Shown here one piece after another: positions 24,447 to 34,989 of a stretch of 64,000 bases of DNA. Numbering within the stretch: position 1 is the stretch's first letter; each line of letters begins with the position of its first letter. The notes under the pieces were generated by a model. It had not been told where the DNA came from, ran no database searches, and saw nothing but the letters and a program-made list of their open reading frames with translations. Source of the DNA: Anisus vortex. Taxonomy: Eukaryota; Mollusca; Gastropoda; Planorbidae. The translations under genes were made by a program, and so were the position numbers. The stretch covers positions 40,596,498 to 40,660,497 of the forward strand of contig OX421492.1 of the NCBI GenBank assembly GCA_949126835.1. The letters run 5' to 3'.

Positions 24447-26897
24447 AAGTCAACTGTATTATTGGCGCAAAGTGTCTTATTTAAGTCAACTGTATTATTG
24501 GCGCACACTGTCTTATTTAAGTCAACTGTATTATTGGCGCAAAATGTCTTATTTAAGTCAACTGTATTATTGGCGCAAAGTGTCTTATTTAAGTCAACTG
24601 TATTATTGGCGCACACTGTCTAATTTAAGTCAACTGTATTATTGGCGTAAAGTGTCTTATATAAGTCATTGTATTATTGGCGCAAAGTGTCTTATTTAAG
24701 TCAATTGTATTATTGGCGCACACTGTCTTATTTAAGTCAACTGTATTATTGGCGCAAAGTGTCTTATTTAAGTCAACTGTATTATTGGCGCAAAGTGTCT
24801 TATATAAGTCAACTGTATTATTGGCGCACACTGTCTTATTTAAGTCAACTGTATTATTGGCGCACAATGTCTTATTTAAGTCAACTGTATTATTGGCGCA
24901 AAGTGTCTTATTTAAGTCAACTGTATTATTGGCGCACACTGTCTTATTTAATTCAACTGTATTATTGGCGCAAAGTGTCTTATTTAAGTCAACTGTATTA
25001 TTGGCGCACACTGTCTTATATAAGTCAACTGTATTATTGGCGCAAAGTGTCTTATATAAGTCAACTGTATTATTGGCGCAAAGTGTCTTATTTAAGTCAA
25101 CTGTATTATTGGCGCACACTGTCTTATTTAAGTCAACTGTATTATTGGCGCAAAGTGTCTTATTTAAATCAACTGTATTATTGGCGCACACTGTCTTATT
25201 TAAGTCAACTGTATTATTGGCGCAAAGTGTCTTATATAAGTCAACTGTATTATTGGCGCACACTGTCTTATTTAAGTCAACTGTATTATTGGCGCAAAGT
25301 GTCTTATTTATATCAACTGTATTATTGGCGCACACTGTCTTATATAAGTCAACTGTATTATTGGCGCAAAGTGTCTTATATAAGTCAAATGTATTATTGG
25401 CGCACACTGTTTTATTTAAGTCAACTGTATTATTGGCGCACACTGTCTTATTTAAGTCAACTGTATTATTGGCGCAAAGTGTCTTATTTAAGTCAACTGT
25501 ATTATTGGCGCACACTGTCTTATTTAAGTCAACTGTATTATTGGCGCAAAGTGTCTTATTTAAGTCAACTGTATTATTGGCGCACACTGTCTTATATAAG
25601 TCAACTGTATTATTGGCGCAAAGTGTCTTATATAAGTCAACTGTATTATTGGCGCAAAGTGTCTTATTTAAGTCAACTGTATTATTGGCGCACACTGTCT
25701 TATTTAAGTCAACTGTATTATTGGCGCAAAGTGTCTTATTTAAGTCAACTGTATTATTGGCGCACACTGTCTTATTTAAGTCAACTGTATTATTGGCGCA
25801 AAGTGTCTTATATAAGTCAACTGTATTATTGGCGCAAAGTGTCTTATTTAAGACAACTGTATTATTGGCGCAAAGTGTCTTTTTTAAGTCAACTGTATTA
25901 TTGGCGCAAAGAGTCTTTTTTAAGTCAACTATATTATTGGCGCAAAGTGTCTTATTTAAGTCAACTGTATTAATGGCGCTCACTGTCTTATTTAAGTCAA
26001 CTGTATTATTGGCGCAAAGTGTCTTATTTAAGTCAACTGTATTATTGGCGCAAAGTGTCTTATATAAGTCAACTGTATTATTGGCGCACACTGTCTTATT
26101 TAAGTCAACTGTATTATTGGCGCACACTGTCTTATTTAAGTCAACTGTATTATTGGCGCACACTGTCTTATTTAAGTCAACTGTATTATTGGCGCAAAGT
26201 GTCTTATATAAGTCAACTGTATTATTGGCGCACACTGTCTTATTTAAGTCAACTGTATTATTGGCGCAAAGTGTCTTATTTAAGTCAACTGTATTATTGG
26301 CGCACACTGTCTTATATAAGTCAACTGTATTATTGGCGCAAAGTGTCTTATATAAGTCAACTGTATTATTGGCGCAAAGTGTCTTATTCAAATCAACTGT
26401 ATTATTGGCGCACACTGTCTTATTTAAGTCAACTGTATTATTGGCGCAAAGTGTCTTATTTAAGTCAACTGTATTATTGGCGCACGCTGTCTTATATAAG
26501 TCAACTGTATTATTGGCGCAAAGTGTCTTATATAAGTCAACTGTATTATTGGCGCAAAGTGTCTTATTTAAGTCATCTGTATTATTGGCGCACACTGTCT
26601 TATTTAAGTCAACTGTATTATTGGCGCACACTGTCTTATATAAGTCAACTGTATTATTGGCGCAAAGTGTCTTATTTAAGACAACTGTATTATTGGCGCA
26701 AAGTGTCTTATTTAAGTCAAATATATTATTGGCGCAAAGTGTCTTTTTTAAGTCAACTATATTATTGGCGAAAAGTGTCTTATTTAAGTCAACTGTATTA
26801 ATGGCGCTCACTGTCTTATTTAATTCAACTGTAGTATTGGCGCATACTGTCTTATTTAAGTCAACTGTATTATTTGCGCATAATGTTTTTTATTAAG
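24447..26897. repeat. 36-bp minisatellite, right part (about 68 copies)
   Basis: This continues the array at 16882-18075 after the LTR insertion, with the same 36-bp unit and the same two alternating tails (caaagtgt and cacactgt). A rare variant block (agacaactg, ttttttaag, ctatattatt, taatggcgct) occurs at about 25845-25990 and again at 26670-26820, exactly 828 bp (23 units) apart. The last units at 26830-26897 are the most diverged, as expected at an array edge. Open frames of 430-740 codons on both strands are by-products of the 12-codon period. Confidence 0.97.
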
Positions 26898-27873
26898 TGA
26901 ACTGTAGTCTTTATAACATCATTGGTCGTATGTATTAGCACTAACTTTGTTATAGCATAACAAGCTTCATCTCAGAAATCCGCAACCTATGTTATTCGCA
27001 TGTCAGACTTCAGTCAACGACTTCCTCAAGACACATCTCTACGTCCCAAGGCTTATCAAAATATTTTTACCAGAAACTGAAAGAAAACATCGGCAGAACC
27101 AAGAGAGAAAGAAAGTAATACCAATCGTCCCTAGATGTGTAGTAGTGCCCGGTTGTGTGGTCATGTTAAATATGACCGTAAAGGGGTCGTACATCAATAA
27201 CCCTCCCCACAACGTATTACAGATAAAATTATTTCCGGGAACAGCAGATGCCATATTGACACTGGCCAGATTTGTCTCGATTGGCCGCCTGGCTGGAGAA
27301 TGAAACAACGCCTTGCCACATTGGATCTTCTTTTGTCAGACTAAAAAGAACGCCATTACTTTTTTTTTCTTTAATATACTGCGTATTTCTTTCTAACCTT
27401 TATTAAACTAATTCAAGAAAAAGAACAACGCACAAACACACACACACACAATAAAGGAAATAGGACCATCACGGCATAATGTACTGCAAGTTTTTATTCT
27501 TGATGATGAAAATGTCAAAGAGTTACTACAATACAATATAATTAGCTCTATGTGTACTGTACAATACTAGATTCTAAGTAGAATCACAGACTTTTTAAAA
27601 CGTAATTTAGGTTGGTAAATAGATGAAATAATGTAAACTGAGTCTCTTTATGTCCATATCTTTATTTCACAGTATTTAGTCCTTCATGTCTTCATTGTGA
27701 GGGTCGGCTTTAGATGTTGTGAGGCCTTAGGCTATTTCACTTGTAACTCTCTCTCTCTAGATCTCACGAGCTACCAGGAAAAAGGAATTGATATGTTTGT
27801 TTTAAACACATAAAAGATACAAAAATAAACAAATAAATTATTCCATTAACAATAGTAGAAGTAGAAGTATAGG
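26898..27873. other. Gene-free stretch
   Basis: No recognisable gene. A 104-codon open frame at 26989-27303 lies in a slightly GC-richer patch but has no identifiable domain. A short (CA)n is at 27434-27449. Confidence 0.45.
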
Positions 27874-28112
27874 TAAAAAAAAAGTAATAAATATACTAAA
27901 ATGTAGAAAAAAGTAATAAATATACTAAAATGTAAAAAAAGTAATAAATATACTAAAATGTAACAAAAAAGTAATAAATATACTAAAATGTAAAAAAAAG
28001 TAATAAATATACTAAAATGTATAAAAAAAGTAATAAATGTACTAAAACGTAAAAAAAAGTCATAAATATACTAAAATGTAAAAAAAAGTAATAAATATAC
28101 TAAAATGTAAAA
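27874..28112. repeat. 29-bp AT-rich minisatellite, 8 copies
   Basis: The core gtaataaatatactaaaatg is separated by A-runs of varying length, giving periods of 28-30 bp. Length change is confined to the poly-A part. Confidence 0.9.
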
Positions 28113-28205
28113 GAAATAATTATCAAAGTGCACAATATACCTTTTTAAATATAATTTTATTACGTAATAAATAAATTTCCACTCTAATGTTTAAAACATA
28201 CTTAA

Positions 28206-28345
28206 GTAAATTACCTTTCGGACCAAACTGATTATAGGACTGGTGAAGCAGCATTCACCAGTTTTAGAGAGGGTTAAGTAAAGGCGGCTGGGCATTGTGC
28301 TGACCACACATCCCCTTGTATGCTGTGGCCGATGAGACTTTTAAA
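28206..28345. mobile_element. Two SINE fragments in inverted arrangement
   Basis: Positions 28210-28262 match the 3' part of the minus-strand SINE at 45203-45451 (ttcggaccaaactgattata). Positions 28275-28340 (aaaggcggctgggcattgtg) match its central part in the opposite orientation. The two pieces meet head to head near 28265. Confidence 0.6.
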
Positions 28346-30008
28346 CGAAAAAACATACATACTAATCTGAAATATTTTTGGAATTCAAAAATTGCACGAG
28401 GACTGTTTGACCTGGACACAATAAATCTAAACAATCAAAACTTCAATATGAGAAATAATACTATTAATGTTTATTTAATTTTTAAATCTGTTTTTAAATT
28501 TCAATAAAAAAGTATACCTTCCCCAAACATGATTTGGAAATTTTAAACCTCCAGCCATGTTAGCATAAATACAAGACCGGATATTCAAACGGTGGAATGA
28601 TTATATTCTTATTTAATATGTTTTTAACAATCGCTGTATTATACCTAAAGTCAAGTTGTTACTTTAGTAACACAGGTATGTTTTATGTTTTAATTAGATT
28701 CTTTGAATGGATAGAGGAAGAGAATTCAACAACATACTGAAGCGTTACTTACATTTAAATTAAAAGAAGGAAAACAATTAATGGTTTTAAGAAATACAAG
28801 TTGCTATTTGATAGACCAAATTTTAACATTTTTTCACAATATTCACATATAGATCTAAGCACAATTTATACTTGGAAAAGTTTTGTCAATTAACTTAAGT
28901 TTGTATACTTTCTTTATGTAAGTCTTCCTCGCTTTTCTGTCATGTATTGTCATTTATTGTTGTATCTGTCATTTTATCGGTCAAATATGCCACACTATCC
29001 TTTTTTTCTAACTATCTCTACCGCTATCTTGTAGTATGCATTGCTCTCATCACTTCCTTTTATTATCTGTATCCTTCGCCCTATTTCTCTCTCATTTATT
29101 CTCGCTATTGCATTTTTCATACATGGGTCCTTTTTAAAATCATATATATTACAAACGCTCTTTCTATAAAGAGAATTATTGCGTCCTTTCATGTCCTTTA
29201 CAATCTAATTGTGTGCACAAAGCTATATCGCTTTCAAGTTGAAAAATATTAAATTATAAGCTACGTGAGACAATTTATTCGAAAACTGTAAAACTGTTTT
29301 TTTCCTTTTAGCAAATCATTTTTATATTATGATATTGTTAGTAAATGACGTCGAACACATTACACAATACAAACTAACTTTTCTGTGTGAAGCAAATCAT
29401 AGTGACAATTTTATTTACATCTTGATCTAGTTATAAAGATCTCTATACTCAATTCTATGTATACCTCTATTGCTGTACAAAATATTTTTTTTCTTCCAAT
29501 ATAAGGTAAAACGTTATTGATGGGATGTTGTAACCAACGCTCAAACATTTTATTTTTTTATTTGACATCTCAATTTCTACCGTAAATCTAAAAGTCAGCC
29601 GCAAGTAGACTGTATGACCTGATCTGACCTTCACCTAGCATTAACCTATACATTCAGGAAATTACGAAATCTGTCGGATAAAAAAAAGACCAAAATCCAG
29701 ACTGACATCCCCAAAAATGTTTTTACCAGTCACCAATTTAGAAAAACTAAGAAGAAAAAAAAATATTTTTTTTTTCGTATTTTTCCACCCTTTTTGTCTT
29801 TAGATCTTTGAAATCAATTACTGGTTCAAACTTTGGCTGAGATAGAGCACCACTGTCACGTGGTGTGATCCCCCCCCCCTGCCCCAAAACTCAGTTGTTG
29901 TTGTTTTTCGGTTAGCTTAGAGATTTCTTTTGTATGTGTTTCTTAAATACCCCACTCCCCAACACAAACACACACACAGACACTCGGACCTTCTGTTTTA
30001 ATCCAATA
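28346..30008. other. Gene-free stretch
   Basis: AT-rich DNA without a recognisable gene. A poly-C run lies at 29868-29879. Confidence 0.5.
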
Positions 30009-30155
30009 GAGACTTCTGATTCGTTCATTGAGTTCATTTGCCAATACGAGGGGAACTGCAGCGTTCAAGTTCTATTCGGGATAAACTCTACTCCAGAATG
30101 CAAGGGATGTATGGCGATACGTCCACGCAGACAGCTTCAGGAGTTAAGGAGTTAA
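30009..30155 (+). other. Candidate (or relic) exon with nuclear-receptor-like zinc-finger spacing
   Basis: The + frame from 30009 reads FICQYEGNCSV and then STPECKGCMAIR, with Cys codons at 30039, 30057, 30099 and 30108. The C-X5-C part (CQYEGNC) strongly resembles the second zinc finger of nuclear receptors, and CKGC supplies a C-X2-C. The gap between the pairs is 13 residues rather than the usual 9. A pyrimidine-rich stretch and AG at 30008-30009 could be a splice acceptor. No first finger or ligand-binding domain is seen in the window. This may be a degenerate exon or a coincidence. Confidence 0.2.
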
Positions 30156-30659
30156 ACTTCAGAAAACACAACAAAAAATTGCTTTAAAACATGAAATAGT
30201 TGGAAACTTGACAAGAGAAAACAAAACAGTAAACAAAGAAGAAATGTTTGTTTTTGGAATATTGATTTAGTGGAAAGCCCTGTGTTTGTTTAAAATATTG
30301 ATCTCAGTGAAAAGCTTGAAGAGGAAAAATTAAATAAACAAAGAATCAATTAGCTAACTTTGAGGGAGTTTAACTAAATCTATTATTTAGGATGAACTAA
30401 TTATAATGCTTAAGAAGGAGACAGTTCTATACGCTTGGTTGAAGCAATTTTTTTATGATTAATTAAAAACTGATACAATTTTCGAACATACAATGTAATA
30501 TAATTATGATTAACCGATATGATGTAGAAAATTTATTTTTAAACTGTACAATTTGTATTATATTATTGAAGACGAAGACAGGATAATATTAAATTTTATA
30601 AAATAGAAGGATCGGGCCCTTTGATTTAGAGAGAAAATTCGTTAATTTAATTTATGTAA

Positions 30660-30820
30660 ATCTCCATGTCATGTAAAGCTCCGTGTCATGCAAATCTCCA
30701 TGTCATGTAAAGCTCCGTGTCATTTGAAGCTCCATGTCATTTGAAGCTCCGTGACATGTAAAGCTCCGTGTCATGCGAATCTCCATGTCATGTAAAGCTC
30801 CGTGTCTGTGAAGCCACATG
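30660..30820. repeat. 17-bp minisatellite, about 9-10 copies
   Basis: Degenerate units such as ctccgtgtcatgtaaag and ctccatgtcatttgaag repeat every 17 bp. Variants alternate between cat/cgt and gtaaag/caaatc. Confidence 0.85.
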
Positions 30821-32257
30821 TCACTTGAGGTGTGGTAAGCGTCAACATAATATAATATAACTTTATTTACTTTTTAAAATTTCCTTTACTTGTTAATAGA
30901 AAGGAATGAACAAAGCCTACAAAACTAAACTATTTGATATTTCAACGTTCTTTAGTAAACGTATACTAGATAGAAGAATACTGTGTTTTTTTTTACTTTG
31001 CCTACAATAGAGAACGGCTTAAGTTAATTTACGATGCATTCAAGGCTTCAGAAATCCTGTTATTGTTTTCTAAACAAAAATGCAAGGCTCGATGGATGAA
31101 AGGTCAAAGTAGTAACTGGAAGCCATGCAGAAATCTAATCCATGATTCTTGTCATAATTAAAACTTTAATCTCCATGAATATCTCAGACTTTAAACAATG
31201 TCTTTCATCCATTTTGTAAAACGCAAGAAACACATATATTTATTGGTTCTTGCAATTATTAAGTGCATCTAGTTAGTGCACAGATGTCACAGAGTCAGAT
31301 ACTAGCTTTTAAACTATCTTACTCTTAGTCAAACCGAATGCACCGATCATTTAACTTTTTTGTTTTCATATTTCGGACCCTTTGTCAGACCGTGATACCG
31401 ACCAACTACTAAAAGTTATGAATATTTGGAAACTTAATTTTTGAAACAAAATTTATTTTTTTTTCTAAATAACAATGCAAGACCAAATCGATCAAAGGCC
31501 AATGTGGAAACTGTAAGCCATGCAGAAAAAGATTCCATAATTCCCTTTAAAAAATAAAAACTTTAATCTCCATGAATCTTAACACTTTGAACAATGTGTT
31601 CCATCCGTTTTTTGATGAAGATTAAAATCATTGTAATCATACAATTACAAATATCTGATTAATCAAATACATTTTATGACATTTAGTTTTCAATACACGG
31701 GCTGGATATTTGAAAACGCAAATAGCTCCAACAATCTCGTGGGGCTATCAAATATCGTCTGATGATTTTCTGCCAACTTCCTGTCTAGTGGCGATTTGTG
31801 TTTGTTTATTGTTTTTTTTTTCTTTTCGATTTACTCTTGCCCCTGTTTGTGCTTGCCCACACAAATAACACACAGACTAGTTCATTTATGATCTCACATT
31901 TCAACTTGTATTCAGATGGTCAACTCTGATATATGATTTTATGTTGAGGAAAATGAAATATAACATCAACTAAAGGAAATAGTGTAAACGTATGTCTGGT
32001 GATGCTGGCTGTATCTTTGATTAGGCTATTACCTTAGTCGACTGTGTATAGCGGAAAACATTTATTCTCATTAAAAAAATCAAGAGTTTCCCCAAATCTC
32101 GACCAGGTTATGTTCATGTTTCTACTTCGTGACACTACCATTAATTGTATTCCCAATACCAATTTATAGGAAACATATGACAAATGTCTTACGAGACTAG
32201 TCACGGAAGGGATGTAATTACAACCTGGTTCAAATATCACTCCTATTGCTATAATTG
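30821..32257. other. Gene-free stretch
   Basis: No gene is seen. It contains the diverged duplication listed separately at 31068-31612. Confidence 0.5.
31068..31612. repeat. Diverged direct duplication, about 150 bp per copy
   Basis: 31068-31215 and 31470-31612 share an ordered series of blocks (aagccatgcagaaa, aaaactttaatctccatgaat, aacaatgt, catcc). The offset is about 400 bp, with many substitutions. No coding content is apparent, so this is an old duplication or two copies of a dispersed repeat. Confidence 0.65.
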
Positions 32258-32804
32258 TATCTGTCTATCACTGGTACATCAGTATCTTGAAACTTGTAAC
32301 TGTCTATCACTGGTACATCAGTATCTTGAAACTTGTATCTGTCTATCACTGGTACATCAGTATCTTGAAACTTGTATCTGTCTATCACTGGTACATCAGT
32401 ATCTTGAAACTTGTAACTGTCTATCACTGGTACATCAGTATCTTGAAACTTGTATCTGTCTATCACTGGTACATCAGTATCTTGAAACTTGTATCTGTCT
32501 ATCACTGGTACATCAGTATCTTGAAACTTGTAACTGTCTATCACTGGTACATCAGTATCTTGAAACTTGTATCTGTCTATCACTGGTACATCAGTATCTT
32601 GAAACTTGTATCTGTCTATCACTGGTACATCAGTATCTTGAAACTTGTATCTGTCTATCACTGGTACATCAGTATCTTGAAACTTGTAACTGTCTATCAC
32701 TGGTACATCAGTATCTTGAAACTTGTATCTGTCTATCACTGGTACATCAGTATCTTGAAACTTGTATCTGTCTATCACTGGTACATCAGTATCTTGAAAC
32801 TTGT
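32258..32804. repeat. 39-bp minisatellite, first array (14 copies)
   Basis: The unit contains ctatcactggtacatcagta followed by tcttgaaacttgta(t/a)ctgt. Copies are nearly identical, mainly differing at one t/a site (gtatctg versus gtaactg). The 13-codon period leaves three long open frames that are artefacts. Confidence 0.96.
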
Positions 32805-33273
32805 GAGTTATTTTGTGAGTTATTCTTAGCATACTTTTATTCCAGAAATCTCTAACATGTATAATATAAATATAGCAGATTCGCGTGATAGGAGGGAAGT
32901 TTTTACATCGATGTAGTAGTCTATTAGGTCTTGTGTTTAAGCTTATCTATTGTAGGGATTCATTATCAGTGGCAGAGCTTTGTAACATATTTTATGTACA
33001 AGTAAACCTAACTAGTCTACATTGTTGTTTTATTTTGTTGTAAGGATTTTTGTGAGTTTATTTTCTATTCTATTTTTATGTTATATTAATACGTTTAAGT
33101 TAGTAAATAAATTTGTTTTAAATTGGTATCGTCTGAAGTGTTGTTTTATTAAATAAATTATTTTTAATTTTATTAATTTAGTTAGCTATCAATAATTACT
33201 ATTGTTAGTCATTTATTGCAACCTCTATAACGAGACCACGTAATTTAAATTTAATTCCACAATAGATTCGTAA
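32805..33273. other. 469-bp unique spacer between two arrays of the same satellite
   Basis: AT-rich DNA with several AATAAA-like motifs. It starts with a duplicated tgtgagttatt. No inverted repeats or target duplication are clear, so I cannot say whether it is an insertion or original flank. Confidence 0.5.
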
Positions 33274-33641
33274 TACTGTCTATCACTGGTACATCAGTAT
33301 CTTGAAACTTGTATCTGTCTATAACTGGTACATCAGTATCTTGAAACTTGTAACTGTCTATCACTGGTACATCAGTATCTTGAAACTTGTATCTGTCTAT
33401 CACTGGTACATCAGTATCTTGAAACTTGTAACTGTCTATCACTGGTACATCAGTATCTTAAAACTTGTATCTGTCTATCACTGGTACATCAGTATCTTGA
33501 AACTTGTATGTGTCTATAACTGGTACATCAGTATCTTGAAACTTGTATCTGTCTATCACTGGTACATCAGTATCTTGAAACTTGTATGTGTCTATAACTG
33601 GTACATCAGTATCTTGAAACTTGTATATGTTTATCACTGGT
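33274..33641. repeat. 39-bp minisatellite, second array (about 9 copies)
   Basis: Same 39-bp unit and orientation as 32258-32804, but with extra variants (ctataactgg, gtatgtgtc) that recur in alternate units on the right side. Confidence 0.95.
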
Positions 33642-34646
33642 CCATAATTAAAAAAAACGATTGTTTAGACGAGTAATAAATTATGCTTTGGTAATGCATG
33701 GCATGATCTGTGTGTTATTGTCAAATATAAATATATTGACCTGCCAGTTAAAGATAATAACGGTATGAATAGGGTGTTGCACAAAAGGCAATATTGTGAC
33801 ATCTACACACATAGAACTCTATATAGAGTTGTACGGCTGTTGTGATTAGAATATCTATGGACGGTCCAATCTATATTTCAAGATTTAGGCTTGTTTATTT
33901 GCTAAAGACAAGAAAAAAAAAATCTTTTTGAATATGATGAATCTTGGGAATATTGTCTTTCATAGAAGCTATGACAGTTTGAAATTTTAAGATCACATTG
34001 CAAAAAGTCAACATAGAATTCTGTGTAGGTTTTTTAAATTTTAATTTCCTGTTCAGTTCGATACTACGCTTGTTTAGCTCGTGGTTGTTTTTTTTTCAGT
34101 AACTATTGAGGGAATTAAAAGCTCTTGAGTTATCTTTTCCTTTGCCTATTTACTGTGACTGGTGCTATCAAGGGAAGGAACACGTTGAGGAGAAATTAAG
34201 AAGACAGTGACTTGTAGAGAAGTTCCATACAGAGAAATAGATAACAAAGGCGACAAGAGCCGATATAGAGTGAATGAGTGTTTCAGAAAGGAGAGAAAGA
34301 GAGAAAGAGAAAGAAAGGAAGAGAGGGAAAGAGAACAGGGGAAGAGGGGGAAGAAACATAATTGGAAAATGGTTATAGGTCTATAGACAGTAACTGAGAC
34401 GCTGTTTCTTCTGGTCACACTGACCTAACAGACGTATTTATTGACGTATTGACCGAAACCTATTTCTCAACAGGACAGAATAATATACACTCAAATATTT
34501 CATGACTTCTCATTCTTTTTTTTAAAAACTAATTTTCTATTGTAAGTAAGTTCTTGAAAGATCTCTTAGTATCAAATTACAAGAAATATTGACAAGTAAG
34601 ACGGATAAAAAAAAAAGAAACTAACTCAATAAAACAAGTTTAACTA
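33642..34646. other. Gene-free stretch
   Basis: No gene is seen. A purine-rich GA tract lies at 34285-34350. Confidence 0.5.
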
Positions 34647-34989
34647 GAATATCTGAGACTACAGTACCCACCGTCCCCATCCAACACACCTATACTACAG
34701 CACGATGCCTCTGAAGAATATCTGAGACTACAGTACCCACCGTCCCCATCCAACACACCTATACTACAGCACGATGCCTCTGAAGAATATCTGAGACTAC
34801 AGTACCCACCGTCCCCATCCAACACACCTATACTACAGCACGATGCCTCTGAAGAATATCTGAGACTACAGTATTACCGTACTCATCCAACACACCTATA
34901 CTACAGCACGATGCCTCTGAAGAATATCTGAGACTACAGTATTACCGTACTCATCCAACACACCTATACTACAGCACGATGCCCCTGAA
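34647..34989. repeat. 69-bp minisatellite, 5 copies
   Basis: Units start gaatatctgagactacagta at 34647, 34716, 34785, 34854 and 34922. The first three are 69 bp with cccaccgtccccatcc. The last two are 68 bp with ttaccgtactcatcc, so two subtypes were each amplified. Confidence 0.95.

Noticed and set aside
24625..26896. Open frames of 728-739 codons in the 36-bp array
   Set aside because: By-product of a 12-codon period lacking stop codons on both strands. The frames begin and end at arbitrary points of the array.
26989..27303. 104-codon open frame in a GC-richer patch as a gene
   Set aside because: No recognised domain or splice context, and an almost equally long frame on the opposite strand.
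32814..33262. Solo LTR between the two 39-bp arrays
   Set aside because: Possible TG...CA ends and AATAAA motifs exist, but there is no target duplication and no second copy in the window.
32184..33676. CRISPR-like regular repeats
   Set aside because: The arrays have no unique spacers: the whole 39-bp unit repeats head to tail. The sequence is also clearly eukaryotic, with LTR and non-LTR retrotransposons and a SINE. The same applies to the other arrays.
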